Counted from the stretch's first letter, positions 36,101 to 48,810 are shown. The stretch: DNA of 64,000 nt from Hymenochaete sp. R1 (GCA_019400425.1 JAFREE010000100.1:26593-90592), one strand, 5' to 3'. Translations and numbers: made by a program. Notes: generated from the sequence alone by a model not told the origin.

Positions 36101-38480
36101 GAACTCGAAGCCAGAGCTAACGCGGATAAGTAAATCAGCGCCGTGCTTCATGTCCCGTCCTTCGTAAACACTAGGGTCAGGAGACTTGCGTCGAAGAGCA
36201 TCTTCTTCAAGAAGGTCTAGTAGCGCTGTAACACCCTGTATATCTTCGTTGAGCAACGTCTCCTCTGAATCTTCTTCGTTTTCATCGATTGGAGACTTTG
36301 CGATAGATATTGATGAGGTCCCAGAAGACGTTAGAGCTGCAGTTCGTGATCCACCCGAATCCGGTGGAGTCGAAGTGTTTCGTAGCCTAGTCCCAACCGG
36401 GTCATCGTCAAGTTTCAACCAGTCTGGCCTGTCGTCACGAATGAACCAAGGTACGATGCTTGCAAAATCCTGCGCCAAGCTTTTTCCACAAACGTGTATC
36501 GATCTTGGCGTTACATTGGAGCGTAACGCGGCGTAGGCACCTGCACTGCTCGCAGAAACACGGACGACCCGCTGCACAAATTGGACTTTGGCGAAGGAAG
36601 AGGTCTTGTTGGTCCGGCTGCGCAGGTATACATGACCAGACTCAGTGCAGAGAAGTATTGTGCCATCAGGGCCAAGAGCAACGTCCTGTTTTACTTCATA
36701 AGAATGAATCCATCAGTACTTAAAGAAGGGGGTACTGGCCTTCACTGCGCTGAACTGCTTCCTCAACGCCCAAACCCTCGATGGTTTCCCTGGAGTTACG
36801 CTCGTCCCATCGGCCTTCAGCTGAACAGGTGGAGAGGGCATCGTAAAAGTGAATACTTCACCGTTCGAGGAAAGAGCAGCAAAAGTATCTTCGCAGTTCA
36901 CGACTTTTGAGATGCTAGCGTTGTTCTTCGCCATGGGTGGTCGATAAGCCTGGATCTCGGAGGGGAAACTATGAGTTGGGAAGCTGAGGACAACGCAAGG
37001 CGGTAAGCACCATTACCAGATATGTTGGGGGGGGGGGGGGGAATACGCACTTGAGCTTGAAGTTCTTCCCATTCCAAAAACACAGAACATCCATCGTCTT
37101 CAACAGTACCGCCATTGCACTATCAGACATACACACTTGAATTACTGGGTGATTCACTTGCGTAACCTTTCTGGGTTGCACTTGAACAGGTGTGCCGATT
37201 TTGTCGTACCCCAGCTGGCCATTGTTCGTGCCCCACGTAAATAGCTCATTATCTGTCCAGCAGCAAGATGCAGTACGACACGCAGCAATGCCCAGCACGA
37301 TCTCCTTTTTCAAGGAGCCTGCGATTCGTTTCGGTGACCCCTGAACCGTTTGACTAGGATCGCCGTCGAGTGCATACCCAAGCTGCGAAAAGCGGTTGAG
37401 GCCCCAACTGAGCACCGAACCGGACTCCGAAAGAGCCAGAGTGTGATCTTGTCCCAGTGCGACAGCAATAATGCGCGAGTCTGAGATGCTGGTAAGATCC
37501 TTGATATTCGTGAACGCGTATTGGGTATGCTGAGTTGTTCCCGCTCCCAGTCTACCACCGTTCCCAAAGCCACAGACGCGAAGGTTGCCGTTGTCCTCGG
37601 AGGTTACAACAGCCATATGGAGCTTAGCCATGCAAACATCGTTCACATGAATGGGCAAAAAACGGCCTTGGATGGTAAGGCTGGTCGCGTTATTGCATTC
37701 TTTCTGCGGTATAGAGATAGCCTCGGGATGAGCACGGTCGTCGCCGTCTCCAACTCCTAGCAACGCATTTCTAGAAATGGAGTCAGAATGTTATTCTGAG
37801 GGGTCGGAAATGTGCATGCGATGGTGAGTGACTGAAAGGAGCATGAAAAGGCGAGAGGAAACGCATATACGCCACACTGACCTGTTAGTTCCCCAGGTGA
37901 ACAGATCCAGCTCATCGTACTCGCCCGGTTTCGTCCCTTCAACGGTCGAGTTGTAAACGTCAAAGGCGGTATAGCCTTCAAAGTCCTTAATCGAGATATC
38001 AATATCCGATCTTTGCAATAGCAAAACACTGCCAAAAACACACACGATAAGCCTCGTTCGCAAATGCATGATATCATAATGTAGAAATGAAACGCACGTT
38101 GCTGGCAGATTACCCGCGTAGAGTGCTCGATGAAGAGGGGTCCATCTGCTCTCCTTGTCTACTGCATTCACGTTTGTCTTTGGATGAGACAGTAGAAGCT
38201 TGACGTATTCCAAAGCAGCGGGTTCGATCGACGACACGGCAAGATGCAAAACCGTCCTCCCCAGCCAATCCCTTGCATTCACATCGAGCGCAGATGACTT
38301 GGACCCCACACCTGCTAAAGGACTTGACTTCTTCCACGATGATCCGGCACTAATGCTCAGTTGGGGTCCGGGGGCGGTGGCAGAGGTGGTGGATGCGGCT
38401 GCGCCAAGTCGGGACGCGTCGAGCAGACGCTGGAACGCCTGTTGCTGACGAAGGTGGAAGTAGGCATGAAGAGCTGTCAT
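33183..38480 (-). CDS. IBTK/Btb3-type ankyrin-RCC1-BTB protein, about 1589 aa
   Basis: Exons 38480-38098, 38028-37882, 37770-37051, 36968-36740, 36685-35353, 35297-35239, 35184-34451, 34399-33854, 33801-33183. Domain order matches human inhibitor of Bruton tyrosine kinase and fission yeast Btb3. Ankyrin repeats come first (DWLGRTVLHLAVSS, SRWTPLHRALYAGN), then RCC1 propeller repeats (LFTWGTNRNALLGVGDGDDR, VCGFGNGGRLG, VLSWGLNRFSQLG, LFTWGTNNGQLG). Two BTB regions follow (HGADLLIRVSSGFEFPVHGF; LELQDAQLCCHSTLLRARSP, FFATFF). A long basic, Pro/Ser-rich tail carries a Glu/Arg-rich helix (LLEIQEEEERRKENEREER). Such proteins are Cul3 ubiquitin-ligase adaptors. The start is uncertain: ATG 38480 opens the frame before the ankyrins, and an upstream exon is possible. 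The junction 36740/36685 needs a GC-AG intron or a 42-nt GT-AG alternative. Confidence 0.87.
37027..37041. repeat. 15-nt G homopolymer inside an intron
   Basis: Fifteen consecutive G on the plus strand, a C run in the pre-mRNA of the IBTK-type gene. It lies 10 nt downstream of the 5' splice site of the intron at 36969-37050. Length is likely to vary between isolates or to be misread. Confidence 0.9.
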
Positions 38481-39699
38481 ACACCGACGGAACTCAGGCA
38501 ATACAGGCGACTGCTAGGGAGAGCAGAGTGCTTTTCTCCCAAGAGTCGCTGCTGGACCGTCTGAAATAGGTTGAACGTGCTGTGAGATGAGTCACTGGCA
38601 CGCACAGGCAAGTGTGATGACTCGGCGTTGTCCTAGACCCGTTGAAACGTACAAAGGCAGGTGAGGAGAACGAGTCGAGGATGTTATAAATTAGAGAGAA
38701 GGGGGTGATGGTGATGGTCAATGGTCAAAGAGAGACTCAAACCCAAGTTGGACGATGCATTCCGGCTTTCGAAGACACGTTTGACGATGCCGATGAATGC
38801 GCGCATTAATTGCTTATCTTTGGCGGATGGGAAACTTGCACTATTCTTGGCCGTAACATCACGTGTGCAATGTTACATCATCTTTGCTATTTACTAGCTC
38901 TAATAGGATATTATTTTTACTTCGCAAGAACGAACCATTCGCAACATTCATTTAATTACTTCTCTCATCTGTAATTATAATTATCGTCTGTATTTGTGCA
39001 GATACGGGACTTTCAGTGTCCTGTGGAACGATCCGGCAATGTTGGCCCACCCTGCTTATTGAGTGTTAAGGTTCGGTCTTGCAAACGCACCAGCGTATCT
39101 CTCATTATATTGGACCGCGGTATGCAAATTATTGTCCGAGACTTGCATCTTCTGGAATGATCCAGGCCCGTATTAGCTGCGTTTGGTCTCTTGCAACTTG
39201 AAACAGACCATGACCATTTCGAAATAGGGCGCCATTTATTAGAATTCGAACGGCCGCAAACCCGTCGCGAGGACAGAAGGGAGCCGCCTTACTTTTGGTC
39301 GGTCGCTCATGCGGGAGAGCTTGAGGACATGAAGGACCCGCTAGGCAAGTTTACAGCGTATTGGTGGTGCTTGTATGTGTATCTAAATAGGAAGGGAAGC
39401 AGTGAAGTCCTACTCAAGGTGGCGCCGAAGAGGATGCACGCGTTCGAGACGGCTGTTTGACAGAGGTATCCATAGAGAGTTGAAGTGTCTTAGAATAGAC
39501 AAGTGGAAATTCACGAAGGATGTCCGAGCATGTTTATAATGAGCAGAAGAGCGTACATCCCAACCAGCAAGGGCACTTTGAAGTCCGGCCGACTAGCAAT
39601 TCATGCGCTTCCGACACTTGACTAAGATGTCATCCTATACAAAGAACAGCCTACACATAGAAGAAGTCACGTCAGAATTTGTAGAATATGAAACAATAG
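38481..39699. other. Intergenic, 1.2 kb
   Basis: Upstream of the IBTK-type gene and downstream of the glutaminase gene. An 89-codon frame at 39191-39460 (+) starts at TTG and has no known domain. The sequence around 38880-39000 is very AT-rich. No gene called. Confidence 0.4.
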
Positions 39700-42600
39700 C
39701 TACGAGTCTGAGTATTGCGGCGGCGCCTCATCCATCATATGCGTTCCCGCTTCCTCCATTCCGGCCCGAACAGCCCCAGCTTGCGATACCCTCTCAGCCC
39801 TCATTCTCTCCATTTCCCTTCTTAGATTCTCCACCTCGATCCGCAGGTCAAAACTCGCGAGTGCGTGACTTATTGGTATCTCACGACTGGGTAAGATCCC
39901 CTCATCATTACTCGCGTCGCCTCTATCACCGGCGTTTGCATCTTGAAGCCGAGATTCATGTTCACGGGGCACACCATGCCTAAATGTATCAGTGCTAACA
40001 TAAGGTAGTTTTCTGCCCGAGTTCTCCGGTCTGTGATCTGGTCGCTCCCTGGGAAACGCGCCTAAACGAGCACTCTGAGGCATTGTTGTTACGCGCAGGC
40101 TGTTAGAACCCATGTCTTGACCTGGATCGACGACAGCTGAAGATGTGCTGGTAGTATATCCTGTCGCTTCCTGCAACGAATAAGCGTATTCGTGTCTAAG
40201 ACTATCACGAGTTGCCGGTGCTATCTTTGTCTTTGTCTGCGCGTGTACTATGCGATTCAAATTACTAGGCATAGTCAATCGGCTGGCGCTCAAATTGACG
40301 ATGGGTTCCGAGCGGGTCTTGAAATTTTCTTCCTGTATTTGTAGTCTCCGGCGACGGAGGAAGTAGAAAATAACGAAGGCGATTAGGAAGGCGCCGACGA
40401 CACCACCAACAATTCCTCCTGCGATGGCTCCTGTGTTGTTGGAGGATCCTGAGGACGAACCGGGATTGATACTTCCTCCCGATGGCATGCTAGTGTGCTC
40501 CTGAATACTCGTGCTGAGATCGTGAAAACGAATCCGAAAAAGAATATGTAGAAAATCAGTGAACGGAGTGTAATATCTGGGTTAAATGAGTGAGAATTGA
40601 ACACACTTGAGAGCCAAGAATGAGAAAACACCGCCGACGATGGGGCTGTTGACGCCGGCTGCAATCCCAACTGGTTGCCCAGTTGTTGGGTCAAATGCCA
40701 CCGCCCATGGTGTATTATTTTGGTTACTTGACGCGTATGCTCGTAACTGTGATATCATAGAATCCCTTGTATCCGTGTTTGTAACCGTCGCCGCGGACAT
40801 CATCATCCCACCTACACGCCCGATTCTATCAGTATACCACTAAATCTATTCCAAACAAATGGGACCATACTGGACTAAGGAAAGTGTAGAGAAAGGTGGA
40901 GATGAGATAAGATAAAGATGTGAGAACGCACTAATCGTCGACCGTTTTTCATCATCGCTATCTAACGAAATCCCGTACTTGATCTGTCCGGCGACGTTAT
41001 TATAAGACGCCGTCGCGGCATCGTAAACCACATCAGGAACTACGCCGAGCTGGAGAAGTTTGTCCGCGTAGAGGTTATAGATGAGACCCGTTGAAGCCGA
41101 TTGACCATAGTAAAAATTGATGTGCGAATCATCAGAAGCCACGGAGTTGGTTTGCCATAATTGCATATAGGATATAGCAGTATCCTATACGGAATAAAGT
41201 GCATAGATGAGCTTTGAAAAAGGCGGGCATAAGAGAGAGGACAGTACATTGTAGGAATTCTTATCATCATCTACACCTGCAATCTCTGCGATCTTTGCCA
41301 TTGCCGAGATACCGATGATTCCTTTGACGGCCAAATTTGTCTGGTTAAATGGTGAAGCGCCTGAGTTGGGATTTGTATCCGCAGACCATCTATGCACAGA
41401 GCAGATTTTATCATGTCAGTGGCGAATCGTAAAGAAATGCTACGACAAATAAAATACAAACTGGTTCGATGGTGCAGCTGTATTGCTCACGAGATAGTCG
41501 GCCCATCCACGTAACAGCTTGTAGTGCTTGCTAATAAAAGTCCCATTTCCTGAGCGCTGAGTGTACGCCAGCGTCATGATCAACATATTCGCCGACTCTT
41601 CTACACCATAATTATGAGGGGTGTTGATTTGCGTGGCGGTTGCATTGGGATAGGAAGTGCCTTTGCGTTATAAAGAAATTTACACAGAGTATTACAAGTA
41701 AGCTTCCGGATGTCAAGTGTTTTAATAGAAATGAGGCTCACCTATATTTAGAGCAGGGTAGTCGAGCTGGAAAGCACTTGAGTCCATGCTCTCCAATAAT
41801 GGACTTAGGAGGCCGCCGACAATCTCTGGATTCATATACAACCAAACGGGAAACCCCGCAAATAGTGCATCGATGTTATTCACGCTCATCGTTGACCCGC
41901 TCGCGTCGCTCCCAAATGTGCCCATATTCTTCATGAACACCTTTACATCAGATGTATTAAAACTGCCTGACTTGCTATCACGGGAGATTGTGATGTCGAG
42001 CTGGGCTAAGGATTGGCGTGCGGCGAGGGCGAGAAGATCAGCGTAGTCAGTGGATATACTTGAGGCTGCCTGAGAGAGGGAAGCGTCAAACGAAATAGAA
42101 GCAGAAAGCGCTCGAGAGTAGTCCTCGAGGAAGGCTTTCGCCTAGACATGTCATTCTAAACGTCAGAAAGAAAATCCGATGAACATATTAGTTGAAAGAC
42201 ACACAGCCGAAGGTCCATCACTGTATACGGAGATGTAGTAAGGGTATCTGTCCTCTGCAGAGCCTGTTGCTTGTCTGTACTGGACAACGGGAGAACGACA
42301 AACGCCAACTGCAAACACCGCCGGCTCGGGGGTACTCACCACTGATCCCCATTGCACTTCAATCGCCAATGCCGTCCATTTGCTACACGAGAAGGCATGT
42401 ATCCGATAAATCACCTAATTACCGCAAAAAGTAAAACAGAAACACACTTAACAGCTATCGGCCCCGAGTCCTGTGTATTTTTCAAAGAAGCTCCTGTGGC
42501 TCCCTGTAGCCGGCTATCTCCACTATAAGTGATCTGCCAGGACGTGGTGGTACCAGTGATGCGCTTGAAAGAGTAATATTCAGTTGCGTCCAGAGCAATA

Positions 42601-43438
42601 TTGTTTGATTCCGAGTAAGCCTGTGGGTTCTGTAGAGACATGGAGAGGACGATAAATTGGCCATCATCGTACGAGGACCACTTTGCAATTGAGCTGAGGT
42701 CGTCTGCGATAAACTCTTAAAATGCATATGCAGGTGAGATATAGAAGGTATAAATAATTAAGAGGTTACATACGTCCCGCGATGTCACTGTAGAAACTAA
42801 GGTTGTGTGCATTTCCGTCATTAGAAATGGCCGACATGGTGAAATAGCTGAATGGCGTCGACTGCCGGACAAAATCCTTTGGCTACTGGTGCGATATAAT
42901 TCACCAAGATACCCATGACAGAGTCAGGCGCGGAAGCAAGAGTTTGATCTCCTCCCATTTGGAGAAGCTCCACGCACCTCGATTGGACTTAAAAATGTCA
43001 AATTCACATCCACCTTCCCTGCCGTTAGTTGCACAATGGTCCGTGTTGCGGTGAACTCGACGGAGGTGACATTTGCGACGGTCGAAGGAGGACCACGATC
43101 ACCTCCTAAGACCTCGTATGCAGAACCATCAACAACGACATATGCGAGCCACCCCGTATCATGCTATTATGATGAGAGCAATTAGTTGCACAAACGCCAG
43201 TCAAAAAAAAATGAAAACAACTCACGTCAGGTGTTAAGGTATTCGCCCACGCGTCCGACAAGGGTGAGGGTTGATTACCCTGCCGCAGCCATGTATTGAG
43301 GTAAGGGGAGCGAACGGCTAGTGGAAGGGCTGGAGGGTTGAAGGGAGCTGTATTCCATTGTGAAGGACCCGTCTGAGCTTGGACGATGGCGGCACACAAA
43401 CTGGTGAGAATGGCAGAAAATCCAGAGAGGACGTGCAT
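39700..43438 (-). CDS. GtaA-type glutaminase with C-terminal membrane anchor, 988 aa
   Basis: Exons 43438-43226, 43163-42978, 42882-42774, 42715-42448, 42382-42205, 42141-41742, 41660-41462, 41389-41248, 41184-40932, 40811-40607, 40513-39700. A secretion signal (MHVLSGFSAILTSLCAAIVQA) is followed by WNTAPFNPPALPLAVRSPYL and SDAWANTLTPD...HDTGWLAYVVVDG, the opening blocks of the fungal GtaA/DUF4965-DUF1793 family. Then FVRQSTPFSYFTMSA, the VFMKNMGTFGSDASGSTMSV segment, HNYGVEESANMLIMTLAY and WADYLVSN follow. GtaA enzymes hydrolyse glutamine outside the cell. After the enzyme part come a Gly/Ser linker and one membrane helix (about residues 747-770), then RRRR and a 215-residue cytosolic tail that includes a coiled-coil-like stretch and ends APPQYSDS. 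The anchor is encoded on the last exon. Confidence 0.88.
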
Positions 43439-45229
43439 CGCTGTAGAAAAAATCGTGCGAGGTCAGAAGTTCTATGTAGAGGAGGGAGAGAAAGGCTGGA
43501 TGTGAGCGGGAAGGAAAGGGAAATACAGTAAATTCGGCAACAATGAGGGTATGAGGTGATGAAACACATTCCCCGAGGAGGGGCAACGAATGCATATTTC
43601 ATTCCGCATTGCCATGCAACGAGCACCATTTTTTTCTTCAAAAAAACCTATCATGTCAAGCCCTCACCTTGTTTTCCATACAAAGTTCACCGCTCTCATT
43701 GACGCGAGGATAATATATAATTCCCCAAATCTGGATTTGATTCCATCGAATGATTCATCAGTGTCGACTGTTGATATCATCGCGGAGCCTTGTATAATAA
43801 GTAGATATGAATGTCAATTGAGGCACAAGTGGCAAATGGTCTTTCATCAAGAGAAAGCTGAGAAGGTTAGGGAGGCTGGACTACCCGCGAAAGAAAGAAA
43901 TGACCACTGTTCTGTTCCGATTTCCAAGATGTCGCGCGCGGATTTAAGCCTCTTCGACTGGGTCACCCTGTACAGCTCATCGCGGTATCAACTGTCTTAG
44001 GCCCAATGTTCCTTCCGCCACCAAGAATCGAGGCCCGGTGAGTCCGTAAGCGTCTATCGGGAGCTTAGAGGATCCCTTGACGCACTCACCATCATCCATC
44101 GATTGGACTATCTCAGCGAATCACGGGAAGCACCTAATCCTAGGAGATTGTCACCGCCAGCGTGAAGCCCGATAAAATCGCGCTCCCCTTTTCAATTCCA
44201 ACAACGTCTCGACACTCGTGTTTCTAATAGTGGCGATACTGAAGTTTTTGACAGGCTTCAAGATCCCATAGTTGATTTCTCATAGCCAGTAGTAAGAATT
44301 CGTGTCAGTGTCGAAGCACTATAACACGTCGCATGTGGATTTAGAGTCGGTGCGGGATGCATGGAAGACGGGTACGCCTGGGATGGCCTGTTCGTAGGTG
44401 GGACAAGTTGGGGAGCGAGAGGTGAAATCGTGTAGTCCCGATGAGGCTGCTTTGTTTGCCAGAGTGGGCAATAGAGTTGACGACGGGGCTGCGGCGAACA
44501 GGGATGGAGAATTCGATATCCGCGGTGTTCTTTCTGGATCACTGGATGGCTATGGCCACTAAGCGCGGCAGGAACGATGACGGATTGGTCCAAGAACAAA
44601 GCAGGTTGTGAGGGTTATGGCAAATGGCGGGGCAGATGAAAATGGTCAGAATGTTGCAGTGATGAAGCGAGATTATCCATTCCTGGCTGATAATTTGAGC
44701 CAGAAGCGGAAGACAGGAGGAAAAAAGTGCAAATCCAGAAAGTTTTTCGTATCTAGTTACCCGATAGAGTACACCGAATTTTCATCAGCAACCATCTCAT
44801 ATCCACGCAGGCGGTAGGCCGCATTAACCATATGGATGTGGCTGTCCGTGAAATCGAAGACGAAGGAGGCAATGATGAGATACGGTCGCAAGGAGCGTTC
44901 CCTAAGCAAGGTTTCTTTAGATAAACATGAATGCGCATCGCCGAATAGCTAATTGAAAGTTATATTGACAAGTGCTTTTCTCGTATTTCTTCGTATTTCT
45001 TCGTCCACCTCTTCGACAATGGTGAAAAATGTGTTTTTTGGGTCCCCGAAGAAGGAATGACTGGATTGACCTCTCCATATCACCCATATGTGAAGACTGA
45101 ATATCCTTCGCGGCGTAACGCTCGTGAACTGAATCTTCCATGGAGCCATCCACTTCGAGCTCCAGATTTTGGTGTCAAAATACTTGATGTTGGTTTGCTG
45201 GATGAAGATTCCACCATAGAAATAGGAGA
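43439..45229. other. Intergenic, 1.8 kb
   Basis: Promoter of the glutaminase gene and the 3' flank of the unresolved gene at 45230. Scattered open frames up to 136 codons (43590-44000, +; 44258-44599, -) show no domain or splice-consistent extension. No transposon ends recognised. Confidence 0.4.
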
Positions 45230-46068
45230 TCATGATGGGGCTGAACGTCCATCACTTGTATTTGAACCGGCACGACGAAAAAGATTTCGTGCTGCGATAT
45301 TGAATGCGTGGGGAGGCGTGGGGAGTGAATTTTGTCCAACAACTCCAGGAGTCCGCTTCAGAGGCTGCTGTGACTTGGATGGCGTAGTATCGAACATAGC
45401 GTCAAAGTTACTGTTATATTTCGCGGTAGCTTCACTGGCATTGACGAGAGTCTTTTTGCTCCGCTTCGATGGGCTCAGACTCAACGGAACGTGGTCCGGC
45501 CTTGGTTGCACGATCTTCCGAGACCTGTGTCATGAAGGAGACGTGTGAGAAGAGCCTGAAGAGCTAACAATCCTTCGCGATGTCGGGCCGTTCTGGTGAG
45601 AGGTAGCATCTGAAAGCGCCGCACGATTCCGATTCTGTCTCGTTGGAGTGAGTGTTTTTGCGTCGGTATTGAATGAGTAGCCATTCTTAGCTGTGGGCTT
45701 GGCGACGCGTCGAACCAACACTCGTCCAAAGTGCCCTTCGCTATCCCATTCATCGGATTTCTCATAATTGAAGTCGGCGTCGACCAGATTAACGAAGAGC
45801 CAAAGTCCCGCTTCCGACCCGTAGATAGTTTTCTGGTCTCCGACGAGCCTGTGGGACGAAAGAACATCTCGAGCTTATTGTCTTGTCCATGAAGCCAGCT
45901 CTGGGATTGTTGAGGGGGGCCATGAAGCCTTCTGAGTTTCTACCGTTAGTCAGAAACGTGTGCGGGTTGGAAGAGGAATGAATGGCAAAGCGTGTATGTA
46001 CTGGGTACTTTCATATCTGCATCCATGCACAACACTATCTCGTACCAATCAGGGTTCACACCTGTCAT
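45230..46068 (-). CDS. Unresolved coding region, hypothetical
   Basis: Several frames on the minus strand have coding character but I could not join all of them. ATG 46068 opens MTGVNPDWYEIVLCMDADMK (to 46009, good GT donor), and an acceptor at 45940 leads to 45939 onwards (QSWLHGQDNKLEMFF). In another frame 45721-45530 reads VDADFNYEKSDEWDSEGHFG and on. This shares its frame with 45511-45230 (SPSKRSKKTLVNASEATAKY...), interrupted by one TGA that a 42-nt GT-AG intron would remove. The tail is Ser/Thr/Asn-rich. Either a spliced orphan gene with an intron near 45780-45900 that I could not place, or a decaying gene. No function is suggested. Confidence 0.35.
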
Positions 46069-46798
46069 GGGCTATGTCGAGTTGAAGGATAGGCGCTCGA
46101 GCGTCGCCATCACTTTCTGCACAAATGTTGTGGGCACAATCTGGCTGTGTCAGAGTCGCGAGAAGTATGTGCTGTGTCGAGGACAGAAGTAAGATATATC
46201 GCTGGGCAAGCACGAGCGAAGACGAAGAGAGAAGTGGCGGGGGGACGATGAGCTTCGCCAAAGTTGCTCAGAGCTGTAACAATATTATTTGATTGTTTTT
46301 CGTCTTGGCGCAGGCACATTTAATGATTACATAAGTTTATGATCGGCGTCTGAGCGCTTAGGCCGCGCCTTTGTTCGCCTTCGACTCTTTTCCTTTCAGA
46401 CTTGACCATCACGATTGGGTTATGTATGACCTCTCCCTTCTCCACTCTTGATTGCTGGCGAGGCTTTGCTGTCTTTCCTTAGACATTATGAACGTCATGA
46501 ACATGGCAATGAGAAAAGATACTACTCGGCGAGCGGAACTCACTTCAACATACACGCAACGCAACGTACCAGGGACACGCATCAGTGCTGCACCGCTCTG
46601 CCCATTCACATCAAATTGAGACATGAATTCATTCAGATCTGCGCAAACCCATCAATGGGAATGCACGAAGGAAAGCGATGAATCGATAGCAACGCCTCAT
46701 GGAACCTTGTTCGTTGCTTGGCTAGCTTCCGAAGAGACTATAAAGCTGGCCCTTCCAATGAGTCAATTTTATCTGCCTTTCCGGTCTCCCTTTTCAAC
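46069..46798. other. Divergent intergenic region, 0.7 kb
   Basis: Between the unresolved minus-strand gene and the aspartic protease. Nothing beyond short frames. Confidence 0.35.
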
Positions 46799-48810
46799 AT
46801 GAGATGCTTCTCCTCATTCTCCATTCCACTGTGTGTAGTCCCTCTAGTCTTCGCTACCAAACTTGACATTGTCGGCCGCGCATCAGTCTCAAACTACGAT
46901 TCCACAACGAGAAGAAGTGTTGACATTGGCGCATTTGGAAATGGGAGCACCTCTCTGTCGAGCAAGCAGGACATCTCATACTTCTGCAATATCACTCTCG
47001 GAGGAACAGAGTTTGAAGTTCTCATTGACACAGGAAGGTATGTCGCTGCTAAACTTATGTTTCCTTTGCAAATGCTGACCGTTCTATATGTTAGCTCTGA
47101 CTTATGGGTCAGCGGAGACGTGCCTGGTGCGAAGAACTTGAGTATACCGGTAGGGGTTAAATATGCTTCTGGGTCAGCGTCAGGATTCATAAGCACTGCG
47201 GAGCTCGACTTTGATGATTTTATTGTTGAGGACCAAGCATTCAGTGCGTATTTTTTCCGTTGAAGAATGCGAGATACTTTCTTTGCTGACGGATCGGCTA
47301 CAGTCGATGCTATTCCAGACGATGTAATGCTAAACGTTCAAGGTCTTATTGGCCTTGGGCCATCATCTTTGTCAAACGTACGTCACTTGGTCAACTCATC
47401 GGCAGGAAACCCCCCGTTAGACCGTATCTTCCGACAAAACATGACCACGCCCAATTACCTCACGACACTTTTATCCCGCGAGACCGACATCCTTCCAGGT
47501 GGAACCGCTCCTGTCGTAGGTCAGTTGTCCATCGGCTCCGTTATCGACTCCTACGAGGACATTGAGAAACAACCCAAGCTACCTGCTCTCCGAGACCAGT
47601 TTGGTATTCAGCATTGGCAGACGCTGATGGACGAAAATGGGATCATTGGTCCGGATGGAGAGAAGATCACGACAAAAACGACGATCGAGGACCCCACGGC
47701 AGGAACTGAAAACCAGTATCATGTCGTCTTCGATACCGGGTTCACCTTCCCCCAGGTTTGAGTTAACATTCGATGTTGTAGCAATGACGCTAACAAAAAG
47801 CTTTTCTTAGATGACCCGAGAGGTTGCTGATGCCATCTATGGTCGCATCCCAAGCGCAGAGTTTGTTCGGTTACAAAACAATCCGGGGTACTGGCGCTTC
47901 CCCTGCGACTACGAGCTTAACGTTACTTTCCTTTTCGGTGGCATCGAATTTCCCATCCACCCTCTCGACCTTGCTATCCAGGAAAATCCAGACGACCCCA
48001 AGACTCTATGTGGTTCCACGGTGAGCGCCACCTGATTTTTTTTCCTGATGACGAGCTATATTGTTGTCCGTAGTTCCAGCAGATTGCCCCTTCCACTGCT
48101 GACCACTCTCGGTTTGGCGCATTCGATTTGATTCTAGGAATGGCATTCCGTGAGTTAAATGTTATCTTTTATATCTTTCAAAGGCTCATACTATGAATTC
48201 TACAGTCCGTAACGCATACCAACTCATCGATTTTGGTGACTTTGTCGATGGATCCGATGACAACGTCGCAGATCCTTACATACAACTCCTTTCGATCACC
48301 GACCGCGCAAAAGCACACGAAGACTTTGTCAATGTTCGCTTGAACGGAACTGATACCACGGGGTCGCAGGCACCTCTCCTTTCCCAGGCCGATGCGAAAC
48401 ACTCTCCTTCCACCGGCACTTACAACTCCACCTCTGGATCCGAGGAAGACATCGCCGACAATGACGTCCTCGCCTCCGCTAGCAACAACAGTAGCGAGAA
48501 CAGAAAGAAGTCATTCGTTCGCTCGGTCGCGTTCGTCATCATTCTTTCTGTCATCGGCGCTCTTGTAGTCGCCATCATAGCCTGTCTTCTCTTCAGGCGT
48601 CTTCGCACAAGGCGAAGCAATGTGAGGAATGAGCCGCTGTTCGTGCCGCAAATGGCTGGCTCAGGCGCGTATGCTCCACTTGTAGACCCGCGTGGGTACC
48701 AATTGCAACAACATCAGCAGCATCAGATATACTCGCAGCCTACTTATGGTGGATACGGCGGAAGTGGATACCAAGAGCCGAATTATCAGTATGGTGGAAG
48801 GAACGTGTAA
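46799..48810 (+). CDS. Membrane-anchored aspartic protease (peptidase A1), 576 aa
   Basis: Exons 46799-47037, 47095-47243, 47304-47755, 47811-48020, 48074-48149, 48206-48810. Pepsin-fold endopeptidase entering the secretory route. A signal peptide (MRCFSSFSIPLCVVPLVFA) is followed by the first catalytic motif IDTGSSDLWV (Asp77, split by intron 1) and the second, FDTGFTFPQ (Asp273), then LILGMAF near the end of the lobe. The usual long flap Tyr region is not obvious to me. After the protease come a Ser/Asn/Thr-rich spacer, one membrane helix (about residues 482-504, AFVIILSVIGALVVAIIACL) and an arginine stop. The 70-residue cytosolic tail is rich in Gln, Tyr and Gly (QQHQQHQIYSQ). The layout recalls yapsin-like surface proteases but with a true transmembrane anchor instead of GPI. 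ATG 46799 directly precedes the signal peptide. Confidence 0.92.

Noticed and set aside
39191..39460. 89-codon plus-strand frame
   Set aside because: No ATG start, no recognisable domain, no flanking splice-consistent exons.
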